Positions 37,488 to 48,796 of a stretch of DNA of 64,000 nucleotides are shown here, in pieces. Within the stretch, counting starts at the first letter, position 1. Every line of letters starts with the position of its first letter. Source of the DNA: Trichosphaerium sp. ATCC 40318 (lineage: Eukaryota; Discosea; Flabellinia; Trichosidae); assembly GCA_038496445.1 (NCBI GenBank), contig JALMLS010000030.1, positions 124,001 through 188,000 on the forward strand. The letters run 5' to 3'. The notes below the pieces were generated by a model. That model had not been told where the DNA came from. It did no database searches and saw only the letters and a program-made list of their open reading frames with translations. Made by a program: the position numbers and the translations under genes.

Positions 37488-38076
37488 AATACTGAAAATG
37501 TCAACAATAACTAATAAGATTATTTTTGAACAAATGACCTGTCTTGTTCTTTGAAGGGCACTAAATTAATTCCATGAATTGATTTGCAACTTCATAGTTA
37601 GATCTGTTAATGGCTCGGTCTCAGACCTCTCTTAAGCTTAGTTGAGTCAACAGGTGTCTGGCCAAACTGAATTGGTCCTAAAAAAAAACACGTGCAACTA
37701 ATATGACAGTTATACACGAGCAACGTATTTCAACCAACTTGACCTTTATATCCACAATGGCTGTACACGCGTTTTCTCCATTACAGACGTTTGGGTAAGA
37801 CTTGGTATGACTCACATAAATCAACTACAAACGCCGACAACGTGTATACAGAACATGGCGAGCAGCAATCACCCACATCCCACCGAAAAATTTCCTTTTC
37901 AATTTGATTTAAAATACTGTAAAACTTTCTTTTATTTCCAAGTGTTTCTTGTATAATATAACAAATGCTTGGCGCTGCGCTAGAGCCACAAGATATTTTG
38001 TCTTTCTCCCAACATCGTCTAAAGTTGATTCCTTGGTTAGTTGATAGAAGAGTAGTATTAGTGGTATAACTCTTAT
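37488..38076. other. Convergent intergenic region before right arm
   Basis: An ATG frame at about 37964-38068 (MLGAALEPQDILSFSQHRLK then IPWLVDRR) stops after about 34 codons next to the duplication breakpoint. It may be a gene end cut by the rearrangement, or noise. Nothing else is supported here. Confidence 0.3.
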
Positions 38077-41031
38077 TAGCAACAAAACAAGATATTTACA
38101 ATCTCGGTTTTTTCTTACTTATTGCGCACCGTAATCTCTGATCAGTCTGCTAGATATGAAGCAAAATGAACAGAAAAACAAAAATGACAAAACAAGTACT
38201 GTAATCCAGGTTGTAATATGTAAAACGTTTTATTTTATCTATGGGTTGCAGATTTTTTTGTTTGACAACGAGTCATGTAAAAATCAAGTCAAAGAGAAAA
38301 CAAAAAAAGCTAGAATCAAGGAGGCGTAGGTGTAGATGTAGGCATAGTACAAAGCTCTTCACATCCTCTTATGATATCAACAGCCATAGGAGGACCACCA
38401 TATCCTTCCTGTCTCTTAACTGGCGCTGTTGTTGGGTCCGTTATTGGTGCGAAATATCTGCTGCAACAAAAATCTGTATCACCTCCTCCGTTAATCTCGT
38501 GGCGACGAGTAGGTGAAGGATCCTCATCAATACGAACAAAAATAGTATCATCTCCTAAACCACCAAGGAAACGTAAATTATCGTTGTAGACAATACCCCA
38601 GTCCAAAATATCTACAACATCATCACCTGACCCAGCAATGATATTGTCACCCAATGCAAAATCATATCCCTGAACACAATCATCTCCGCTTCCCGCTAAA
38701 TAAAGTCTTTAACTCATTATTGCATTGTAGAATGAATATGGCCCTAGTAAACTTTGGAGAGAGTATTTTGCGCGGTTTTTTAACATGATAAGAAAAAATT
38801 AAGAATATATGTCTGTGCATACCTCTTGTTTGTCCAAAGACGGCCATATCAGTATATACTACACAATCATTTCCAGCATTAAGAAAAACATCACCAATGC
38901 CAGTACCTCCCTCAGTGGAACGTTTATGAGCAGGTTTGGTATTATTATTTTTAATTCTTAGTTCCTCATTTCGTTTACTGTTTTGTTGTTGATAATTTAG
39001 TCCTTCTTTAATCATCATCCTGAAATAATTATCCATAGGGGAATCGTCTTGAGCAACTATGGAAAGGTGTCTTAGTACATGAAGAAAAGAAAATAAACGT
39101 TAATTGAAGACAGTAATTTTTGTTTCTGTTCATGAAAATCGCCCAAAAAAAAAAAAAGATCACGTACTAGCACCCAAGTCACGTAATGTCATACTTCCAT
39201 CTCTTTTCTTCTTATCAGATTGTCCAAAGAGCTCAAAATCAATATTAAATAGCAAACAATCATCACCACTTCCCATACGGAATTCTTCATTCCTAAAGGT
39301 ACAATATTAGCAACTTGGTTATGATGAACAATAAAAATACTTACCCTGTAATACGCTCAAAAGAAAAAATAGCATCATTTCCAGATCCTGTATTTATATC
39401 ACCTGTTTGATGATTAAAACCAATATGACAATCATCACCACCTCCTGTATCAAAAGGTTATATTCTGTGTTCAAAAACACAAAAAACACTAAAGCAGCAA
39501 CGCAAGTAACGTACCCATTACCATATCTCCTTCGTGGTAACTACCTGGAACCATTACTACATTGTCATTCCCTCCTTTTAGATCTACTTGTGAATACAGC
39601 TCGGCACCAAATTCAAGGATGAGACAGTCATCCCCATTCGTTCCAGTAATGGTGCCATAAAATTGAACACCCGGCTCGATGAGAATACAAGGATATGATA
39701 AATCCCTTTCCATATCGACTTGCATAAATGTATCAGAAACAACAAATAAAGCACTTAGTCTTATAAAATACCAAACCGTAGCCACATGATGTTGATGTAA
39801 AAAAAAAAAAAAAAACACAAAAAACTGCACGTACTGTTTCTATCTACATGGTCGGTTCCTATTATCCAACACTCACCAGCTGTTACCCTTTGAAAGCAAT
39901 CCTCTCCTGTTTCAAAGCAGGATGTGATATCACAGTCCAAGCATCTATCACAAATCTCAGGTTCATACTGGGCAAATGCCATTACAAAAACTAGAAAGAC
40001 AATTATGTTACTTCCACATTATAACAAGAAAAAAACAGCAGAAAATTAATATAGAAGCCTTCTGATTATACGTACGCGTGCATAGCACAACTAAGATTGT
40101 ACTTCTATTCATATTTCACTTGTTGCTGTTGTTGGTTTGGTTCGTTTGTTTAATTTATTCGGGTGATCTCGGATGGTTTTTTTGCGTGATTTGACGAGGA
40201 TTTTTTGAATCTCAAACACAAAAAAGGCGCTGAAAGAACACCCTACTTCTACATAAATTAGAAACGGTTTAACACAAGGTTTACATTTTAACGTTCGGCT
40301 CAAATACATTATTAGGTTCATCTATACGCTCCGCAGTACTACATCTCGCCAATAGTATTGAAGTCTCTTTTTTTTTTGACTTTTAAGAGGTTAGTGGAGC
40401 GTTTACATCTCCGAATATTGTTTGTACAACGTAAAATCACGTGTCGACAATATATAACGAATGTTCTAAATGAAAGGTTTGACGAGAAGTCTCGAGGATT
40501 TGATTCATTGAATACTGACAAGTGTGTCACGTGATGCTTAAAGTTTGTCCGATGAATACCCGATGCGCTATTCAATGAAAACACTCTCTGTATTTCACAT
40601 GTTTGTTGTTATTAGGCTTCCAGATGAAACAAAGTCCACTGAATAGTCTGGAGAGCATTAATGTGTATACAATACAATGTCTTATTTACATATTTTTGGG
40701 GTGTTTGCTGTTTGACTTGCTGCTTTTGCTGGTCTAGTGTTGGCGTTGGTGTTTGAAATAAAAGATTACAAATCATTTAACGAAGACTAAAGCATTACCT
40801 TGCGCACACAGATATCTCTTGGTCTTAGAAGTGGTATAATTACTCACTAATCAACTTTTAACACTTGTGACAATGTGTGGAGTTGTTGATACTATTCGTT
40901 ATAAATTTGATGCAAGTACATAAGACTTGGCATCAGTAGAGCTACGACTGTAGCTTCAAAATGCTTGTTTGCTGTAACATAATATGTGATTGAATGGTAA
41001 ATTCGTTTGTATTTTCTCAGAGTAAGCCGAT
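38077..41031 (-). repeat. Right arm of large inverted duplication
   Basis: Reverse-complement counterpart of 24139-27478, containing the second RTX-like gene and the tail of the small ORF. It abuts unrelated sequence at both ends (a short gene remnant at about 38.07 kb and a minus-strand fragment beyond 41.03 kb). Confidence 0.88.
38316..40112 (-). CDS. Secreted Cys-rich RTX-like (GSGDD) repeat protein, copy B
   Basis: Paralogue of the gene at 25298-27252, with the same exon layout and signal peptide; ATG at 40112, stop at 38316. Frame is open in every exon. Differences are mostly replacements in the Cys-rich module (CDITSCFETGEDCFQRVTAG versus NITPCFNAGDDCYQRVMGG in copy A) and one variable stretch after LLFNID (FELFGQSDKKKRDG here). 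The Ca2+-loop residues of the GSGDD repeats are kept. Clustering of changes in the N-terminal module while repeats are conserved suggests both copies are used. Confidence 0.82.
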
Positions 41032-41156
41032 ACAAGATCAGTTTTAGGTTCATTTAGAGAAGGTGCTCGTTTATTGATATGTCGTTTCATTGTGCAATGT
41101 ACGGTTTGTTGTAAATTGAAGCCACCTACCTGGTCTTCCAGGTGTAATACCTTTTC

Positions 41157-41620
41157 TTATCGAATCATGCAAGCATCTGGTAGATATCCAACAAATTCGT
41201 AAGGGAAGGTATCCAATGTGTGGAAGCCAGCTAGTAGAAAACAATTAGATTTACTATACTTTGTCTGGGCTTAACCTGTTGCATCTTTGTAGTATATCCG
41301 TAACAATTCACCATTAGTAGTAACACAAATAAATGGATTGAGCTTGAAAGCAAACAAGTTAGCAAGAACAAAAAAAAGAAGGAAAGATGATATCAGTCAA
41401 GGGAATGCGTACTTAGTCCTTCGGTTTTAAAGTCGTTAAAGACATACTTAGAGCCTCCAGCAATTTCCCCGTCAGCACAGGCTGATACTACAAAATGTGA
41501 ATGAGATTGATCAAGGGTCAAAAAAGTGACAACACTGTTGACATACAAACTAAGTGGCCTTCACTAGCAAAATGATAGATTTTAGAGGTTCAATCAAAAC
41601 ACCATTCAATCGATGAAATA
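41157..41620 (-). pseudogene. Fragment of an unidentified multi-exon gene
   Basis: Minus-strand exons read in order: a piece near 41590 (YHFASEGHLVCM), then VSACADGEIAGGSKYVFNDF, then NPFICVTTNGELLRIYYKDA, then GFHTLDTFPYEFVGYLPDAC with a stop at 41157. Splice motifs join the last three. The strand pattern suggests part of a beta-propeller-like protein (some likeness to Mediator subunit 16, not firm). No start is visible before the decayed receptor copy at 41689, so it is probably truncated. Confidence 0.4.
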
Positions 41621-41688
41621 ATGAAATTTGAGTAATGCATTTGTGAAAAAAATTCAAGTAAATCGTTTCAATCTCCAATGTTTAGATT

Positions 41689-42136
41689 GGAACAATGATC
41701 ATGTATGAGACAGTATTCTTTTGGACACTTCACAACCTTCATTGTAATGTTTTGAGATGGCTTCTTGGAGTAGGTTTTGCGTAAGTGAAATCATAATTTT
41801 GTAATAGCCATAGGATGTCGCTTTTCCCATTGAATAACACGTGATAGTTGGCTTATGGAGCAATGTTTGCTCGTATTTACAGAATTGGTCAAATATTTTT
41901 TGAAAAACGTTTGGCAGTCAAAACAGTCACCAACAGGATGATCCTTCCAATTGTTACTGGTATCGTTGTCACTGAGGTGCTGATATTGGCTATATGGACA
42001 GGTGTGAGTCCATCAAGAGCTGAATGTAAAGATGCGTCAACACCACACATTCTATCTGATGACTACTTTGAATGTTCAAACACAACAACAGATAGTGTGT
42101 TCATGTCAATACTAATTGCTTTAAATACTTGTATCA
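41689..42136 (+). pseudogene. Decayed GABA-B-like receptor copy, 5' piece (TM3-TM5)
   Basis: Closely matches 51119-51564 of the intact receptor, including the intron with a GTAAGT-type donor and the ACACGTGATAG acceptor region. The translation matches over GAMFARIYRIGQIFFEKRLA and ILAIWTGVSPS. It lacks all exons upstream of TM3, has a 6-nt deletion after FFWTLH, and breaks off after the TM5 codons for LNTC. The matching continuation resumes at 45706, so about 3.57 kb has been inserted here. Confidence 0.8.
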
Positions 42137-42469
42137 TATTATTCATTATTGTAACCGGAGAAAGGTGATCACTATGGCAAACTTACATAGAATAAGGTAA
42201 ACTTCTTATTTTATTTATTCAATTGAATAGTTGTTTACTTTTACAGGCTTTACGAGTTGTATTCTGACTCCGTGACGGTTGTATTTCTAAATAATATTTA
42301 ATGATAGTATGAAAAGTTTTAGACGCACTTTGTATAAGAAGTGCCTACAGAAGATGACCTTGACGAGTTTACACTTGCCACGAAAGTTGAAAAACGTGTC
42401 TTATGCAAGAAAATAGAGTTGACAGTAATAGCTAACAACAAGTTAATATCACGTGCAAGTAGGGTTTTT

Positions 42470-45400
42470 TTAAATGTTTGTACTGGATCCCAATATAATG
42501 AATAACGATAGAAGGAAGAACTGGGTAAATCTTTCTATACGTGAGAGCGCAAGAGCAAAACAAAGCAATGGGAAAAAAGTTACATTGTAAACAGAAAAGA
42601 AAATGAGTTTGGACTCATTAAACTGCTTGATTGGTATCAATCGAACTCTAAAAGCTACAATGCTTGTAACCAGTAGTAATATACCCTATTAAAGAGTTCA
42701 GCAACTTGCACAAAGAATAAAACTTACGTTACAAGCAGCAATGATGTACACAATAATGTTATATCCAGGCTTCATTTCACAGCTATAGTAATTATTATTG
42801 ACTCGAATAGCATCTAGTACAACTATTCCTCTCTTCGGCAGACCGACAACGGACTAGTAGGTATACTTTTAGCTTCACAGCGAGAGATTTTAGATACTAG
42901 TCACATACCGTAACAATCAACAAAACAGTGTGAGCACCAACAAGTACAAGAACCCAAAGAAGCACTGTTTTATCTGTAATTTTAAAAATTTCTGCTGTTT
43001 TGTTGGAGTACAAGCGCTCTACACGAAGAGTTTTTGCGAACAAAGGCCTTAAAGGTGTTATTAATATTGAACTCAATAACGTTGAACACTTCATACCCGA
43101 ATAATAATATAAAACCAAGATCAAGCATCCACGCTCTAAAGTAGCAACCTGTTGTAGTCACTACATTAGGAAGAAGAGTAAAAACACTTCCAATGAGAAT
43201 ACTGCTACCGAAGAGCATGATGCCCATGAAAAGAGGTGATGATCCCTAGAGAAAAATTTAACCAACAATTTCTTCAGCAAAAAAAGTGAAAGATCACAAA
43301 AATCCACGTGATACTTGACATACTTTTACTTTTTTGTCTTTGATATTTAGTATCAAGAATATCAGCCAAGCGATGTTAACAAGGAAAAATACTATTGCCA
43401 AAATAGTTATAAACACTTCTGTCAAATGGCCTAACAAACTATTAATTTCGTCACGTGTTAGCTTCTAGTAGATGGTACCATATTGAGGATCAAATATACG
43501 TTCTTTCCATGTTGGCATTGGATATATAAGCTCTTTGACTTCTGTCCTTATAGGCGCTAACAAATATGTTTAGTTGAATGGTTTTGGTTATGATAAGTTC
43601 TTCAGCACCTATTAGATCAAATGTTCCTTTTTCTTGGCTCTGTAATAATAACCAATCTCTTTGTTGCGCAGAATTTGAATCCCAAGAATAACATCCAGTT
43701 ATAGTATCAAGTTTAAGACGGAAAATCTCATCATAAAGTACGTCGTATATCTAAAACACATAAGTCGACAAAGGATATTTTTCACATCTCAAGAAAAAAT
43801 ACACACGTTTTTTTCATTACATCCAGAGCTGTTGTTTTCTTGTAAAAGTACAAGCTGTGATTCTGTAGTCAACTAAAAGAACCAAAAGTGTCAGCTCAAG
43901 TGTCTTTCTTCAGTAGTTTTTATCTGTACGTACTGCCACTCTTGAACCGTACTTTTGTACAGCGGTATTTATGGATTGTTGGTACATTGCAAACATTGCT
44001 AGAAGACTAGGGAATGAGGCATGAAAATGAGTTACACCACGACTGAATAGCTCTTCTTCAACATCTTTGTATGTGCCAAACATACCAGTCTTCGGAAACT
44101 TTGTGTCTGTGTGCGACTGCGAAATATTAACTATTAAAAGACGATATTTGAAAATGCGTACAAGTCCTGTTCCACACGTGTACCACCACAAGTCGGTATC
44201 AAATAAAAAAAAGAAGTCTTGAATACCATGAGTGAGACCAACATATCTCGGTGTATAATCTTCATCTCTCAAGGTCTTCATCATGAGGCCTGTAGCATCG
44301 AAAGAATTGTACAATACAACCTTTAAGGGTTTAAGGAACTGGTTTTTTTGCTTGAAGAGTGTACCATGAATCAGCATCGTCATCCTTAGCAAGAAGTGCT
44401 GTAGCACTTATATTTCTTTTTACATCATCTGGATAATTATCATGAGGTCCTGAAGCGACGGCAAATATATTTGGAGCTAGTGCCTGGTCAGACTTGAACA
44501 GGATAAAAAAAAACTTCAACTTACGATCTAATATTGCATACTCTGACTTTACAGTGAAACCCTGAAGAGCTAACTCATCACGCAACAACTCGCTATGACA
44601 TCTATAAAGTGTTTTAACGCGATAATAAGGTATAAAGCCGACGTACCTCCTTGATATTATATCATCTCCTTCCGAATAAAATAATGTAACTGTCTTAGCA
44701 CCAACTCTTCTTAAGTTAGGTAGAGATACGTGGAAGGAAGATTCAGCGTTTAGACCAGTAGATAGAGAGTAACTTGTTCCTGCAGCAAGCTGGTTGAACT
44801 CGTTACCAGTAGACACTTTTTGGAACAAAAAAAAGTTAGTACGAGTTGTTACGAGGTTTTTCTGACAACACAATAAACTGTGTTCGCCTCAAATAATAGA
44901 GTGTAAAAAAATTGATAATTTTTTTCGGTTCTACGTTTGCAGAACAAACCCAAAAAAAGAAGTTGTTATTTGAACCCATTAAAATTAGGAAGTACGTACT
45001 TAGTACACGTTCTTGCTCTGCTAGGTCTACTATTGGTTGCGACTGTCGTGAGTCCGGTGCGATAAATAAACAAGTTGAGTTATCATTAAACCAGTCGGTG
45101 TATATTTGATTTACAACAGTCTGGTTTCTTTCGCCGTCTTTAATCCTAAAAAAGGTAAGTTCCTTTAGGAAGTGGACTTCGAAAAAAAAACAATGCAACC
45201 ATCTTTAGAGCGGGTTTACATACTGCACAATAGCATGTATTCAAGGGTAAAGACGTACTCTTACTGCAACCCGATTTTTTCACCGTTTATGTCGACAAAA
45301 GCGTCATTCTCTACTATCCATTCTTCGATGTAGTCGAACAAGATTCTATTGGTAACAACAAAAATAAGCACTTTTTTTTTTTTCGAAATGAACGAGAAAC

Positions 45401-45591
45401 TTCGCTATCACGGTACCTTACATCCTCAAGGAAAAATGGAGTACCTCCTGAATTATAAACAACACCTTTTTACACTATAATTAGTTCAATAGACTTCAAG
45501 TTAGTTGTACAGTACCTATTGTTATATTGCGCTCTGCAATACAAGTTGCTATTAAGCAAACTATTGCGAGAAGTACTTCGTGCAACTTCAT
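42470..45591 (-). CDS. GABA-B-like class C receptor (type I periplasmic-fold ectodomain + 7TM)
   Basis: ATG at 45591 with a signal peptide (LLAIVCLIATCIA). The ectodomain exons (about 45.55-43.5 kb) show the ANF-receptor/leucine-binding fold: NGEKIGLQ, NQIYTDWFNDNSTCLFIAPD, YSLSTGLNAESSFHVSLPNL, RRVGAKTVTLFYSEGDD, PNIFAVASGPHDNYPDDV, GMFGTYKDVEEELFSRGVTH, then the hinge segment TGCYSWDSNSAQQRDW. 7TM part about 43.45-42.47 kb: LTEVFITILAIVFFLVNI, PLFMGIMLFGSSILIGSVF, GCYFRAWMLDLGFILLFG|PLFAKTLRVERLY (TM3 and its signature loop across an intron), FKITDKTVLLWVLVLVG, GYNIIVYIIAAC, GILLLVTSIVAFRVR and a last hydrophobic stretch ending at 42470. Probably a G-protein-coupled small-molecule sensor. 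The gene sits inside a decayed receptor copy on the opposite strand. Confidence 0.8.
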
Positions 45592-45705
45592 AATGAGAAC
45601 TGTGTTCAAAGTATGTTTTGTTTGACTTAAGCAAAGTTTAAATGCAGACGCAACCAGACAACACAGATTCGCCACCCCTATTTGTTCAAAGATTTGTCGG
45701 GTCCA

Positions 45706-46677
45706 TGTGTATTGTTGTATGGCATTTATTGGGTGTTCAGAATATGGAAATTGAAAGCAGTTCTTTACAACGAATCAAAGTACGAGAGCAGCAATATTGA
45801 AAATCTTTCTGACTGATTTCAAATAGATCAATTGGATTCGCAGTTTACACTCACATTCTTTATCTGTAAGAGGGTAAGGTAGTCAAGAGTAGTGGTTGAG
45901 CTGTTGTATAGTATTTATTATGGTCTTAAGGACCGTGTACATTAAGTAGAGTACGGTGAACGTCAGTTGAACCGTCAATGTGATTCCTGTTGACTTTCCA
46001 CCTTACATATCATCATCTTCATCATCGTTCAGGTACCACTTTATTGTATTTAATGAAAATATGCTTAATACTTGTGTAGGTGTTTGGAAGCAGCTATCGT
46101 TCAGTTGCGTTTATTCTCCGTTTTTGCAGTGCTTTATTAAAGCCAAATAATCAATCAAAACAAGCATATTTTGTGAATGGGGAGAAGTTGATGCTTTCAA
46201 AATAATAATGACTGACAAAATATAAAAAATATTTTAGTCAAACAACAATGAATTTAAGTGTCTTCTCTCTATCTAATCAATTTAGCTAGCGATTTTTGTT
46301 TCATATAATCTGAAATAAAAAAAATTATAAACTAAAGTCATTTTGCAATATCAGTATTACATGACACTTTCAAAAGAACAACTTTCTCTCTATGATAGAC
46401 AAAGTGATAAAAGAACACCATTATCAAATATATCGCAAACAATGACAACAATGCAAGAGTTACAAGCGACCAATGATACACTACGAGAGACACTGAAGAA
46501 ATACTATCAACAGGAAGAAAACGCAAAACAATCAAATGCAGCAACAACAGCAATACAAGAGTTGCAAGCAACCATTGATAAACTAAACTACAAAAAGAAC
46601 TGAAGGAATGCAAACAAGAAGAAAATGAGAAACAATCAGATGAAACATATGACTCAGACTCAGAGATAGTGTTGTAG
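45706..46677 (+). pseudogene. Decayed GABA-B-like receptor copy, 3' piece with coiled-coil tail
   Basis: Resumes the match to the intact receptor at its TM5 (LLYGIYWVFRIW) and follows 51564-52426 through the TM6 exon, the TCATCATCTTCATCATCG tract, the TM7 exon start (GTGTTTGGAAGCAGC) and the coiled-coil ORF (46358-46677). It has an extra block between 45850 and 46010, lacks most of TM7, has an internally shortened coiled coil, and carries a frameshift after ATIDKLN caused by a duplicated few bases. It cannot encode a receptor. Confidence 0.78.
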
Positions 46678-46884
46678 TCACAACAGCAATCATTAATTTT
46701 AGATGTTCATCGTTCAATAAATAATAATATTACTGATGTTGTCAAAAGGAGTTCACACCGTCAGGGTATGGAACACTCTTATTGTTCTGTCAACATAGAT
46801 CAAGTCAGAAAATAATAAGAAAAAATAGTATCATAAGATTGTATATTGTGTTTCCCTAGAAACTAAAGTCGTTTTACTGATTCA

Positions 46885-47100
46885 TGTGCAGAGTACATGA
46901 CTTAACAGCCAGCACAAATGCTTCAGAAAAGGAAGAGATACGACTTTTTTTATATCCAAAAAGCAGCTACTCCGACAGTAAACAGCAGTTTTTTATAAAC
47001 ATGAAATGTACAAGTACGCCACAAAATGAAGAAATGATTATTTTTTTGTGTTTTTATTTAGAACAACCTCAAAGCTGTCTCTATTGCATTTCAAATACGT
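46885..47100 (+). repeat. Short inverted repeat element, copy 1
   Basis: About 215 nt that recurs in reverse complement at 52545-52760 with roughly nine of ten bases shared by eye. Both copies keep one frame open in the same place (EEIRLFLYPKSSYSDSKQQF…MKCTSTPQNEEMI). It lies immediately 3' of the decayed receptor copy and 5' of the actin gene. Confidence 0.75.
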
Positions 47101-47199
47101 TTTAACGCGTAAAATAGCACTTTGATCAAATTTAAAAGGAGTTAAATTAAATACCGGCTTATTTTCACTTGTATTCGCTCTAAATACTTCACGCAATAG

Positions 47200-48401
47200 C
47201 TATCATTATAGATAATGGATCTGGGATGATAAAAGCCGGTTTCTCAGGAGAAGATGCTCCACGAGCTGTCTTTCCATCAGTTGTAGGTCGCTATTCATCA
47301 GATACCACTGGCAGCGCGTTCATTGGCTACGAAGCACAATCTACACATGGTAAAACGGTATTGACAAGACCAATAAATCGTGGCGTTGTAACCGACATGG
47401 ATGACATGCAAAGGACGTGGAACCATACCTTCGAAAACGAACTACGTGCTAAGCCAGAGGATCACCCTGTTCTCCTCACTGAAGCCCCACTAAATCTAAA
47501 ATCTAACCGGTACAATTTTCTGCTTTTTTATTCACTTTTTTTCTGACATTCTTTCGTCAGAGAAAAAATGACTGAAATCATGTTTGAGACTTTTAAAACA
47601 CCTGCAATGTATTTATCAACACCGGAAGTACTCTCCTTATTCGCTTCTGGACGAACAACTGGTATGCAACAGTACAAGCTTCTGATTGTATCGAAAACAG
47701 TTTATTTGCTTACTTTTTGTTGAGGTATTGTACTCGATTCTGGCTTTGGTGTTACCCATGCTGTACCAATATACGAAGGATACGCTGTTACTCATGCTAT
47801 ATCACGTGTATATATTGGTGGTTATGATCTAGACGAATACTTACAGTCGATGCTCAATGAAAGCGGTTGCTCTTTCAAAACGGAACAAAAACTTGATATT
47901 GTTCGTGACATTAAAGAGAACCTCTGTTATGTTGCTCTTGACTTTGAAGAAGAGAAAATAAAGCAAATACAATCAGATTCTCTTGAGAAGACCTACAGCG
48001 TTCCTATTAAATCTCATATTGGCGCTGAACGCTTCAAGTGCCCAGAATCTCTGTTCAAACCTTCTTTGATTGGATTGGAATCACGTGGAATACATGAACT
48101 GATAAACAAGTCAATTATGATGTGTGACTATGATATACGTAGGCAGATGTATGGTAATGTTATACTATCTGGTGGAAACACAATGTTTGAAGGTATTGAT
48201 CAGCGTTTACATAAGGAGTTATCTGCTATTGCTTCGCCTTCTGATGTCAAGGTAAAGATTGTTGCTCCACCAGAGAGAAAACATTCAGCTTGGATTGGAG
48301 GATCTATCCTTGCTGACCTTCCTACTTTTGGTGATATGTGTATAAGAAAAGAAGAATATGACGAGTGTGGCGCATCTGTTGTCCATAGAAAGTGCGTATA
48401 A
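47200..48401 (+). CDS. Divergent actin, first exon not located
   Basis: Three exons: 47200 to about 47509, about 47562 to about 47660, and about 47725 to 48401. Actin landmarks: [20 protein letters not shown] (phosphate loop 1), [52 protein letters not shown] (loop 2, with GFG where actins have GDG), the adenosine-loop segment [12 protein letters not shown], and C-terminus VHRKCV. Total length is near 370 aa. Departures: [20 protein letters not shown] replaces the near-invariant [20 protein letters not shown], and the subdomain 2 sequence is unusual. No ATG is in frame upstream of 47200; a first exon in the adjacent repeat (ATG at 47001) is conceivable but unproven. It could be an actin-like protein with altered ATPase activity, or a 5'-truncated paralogue. 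Confidence 0.75.
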
Positions 48402-48796
48402 CTCTGTACTCTCAAAAAGGTCACGTGGTGTAAACAAACCCTCACTGCGATGAATACAACAAAAATATTGAATATAATTGTGATCGCTAGAAACGGCATT
48501 TATACTCACAATGCTGAATATACTCTTGGACTAACTACAACCAAACCTACAATATAAGGGTAACTGACTTTTACATTATTCGTTTCATATTGTCTCATTC
48601 AATAATTAGAGGTTCTAACAATTTGTTTGTTTGTTACTTTGGACTCATTGCTATTAATAATAAAACTTGTTCGAAAAAACTTGTTCGAAAAATTGTTCTT
48701 AGAGAAGAGTACTGTGAAAAATACCTTGCAGAAATTACACTCCTAGCTACTTAACGTTTCTATTCAAGTCATATCCACAAATAAAACGGTGTCAAC

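Noticed and set aside
38241-38589. Plus-strand frames rich in Arg/Cys
   Set aside because: Reverse reading of the last exon of RTX-like copy B; the same shadow exists opposite copy A at 27010-27312.
48665-48700. Short tandem repeat of AACTTGTTCGAAAA
   Set aside because: Two copies only, in a spacer; not enough to suggest a regulatory array.
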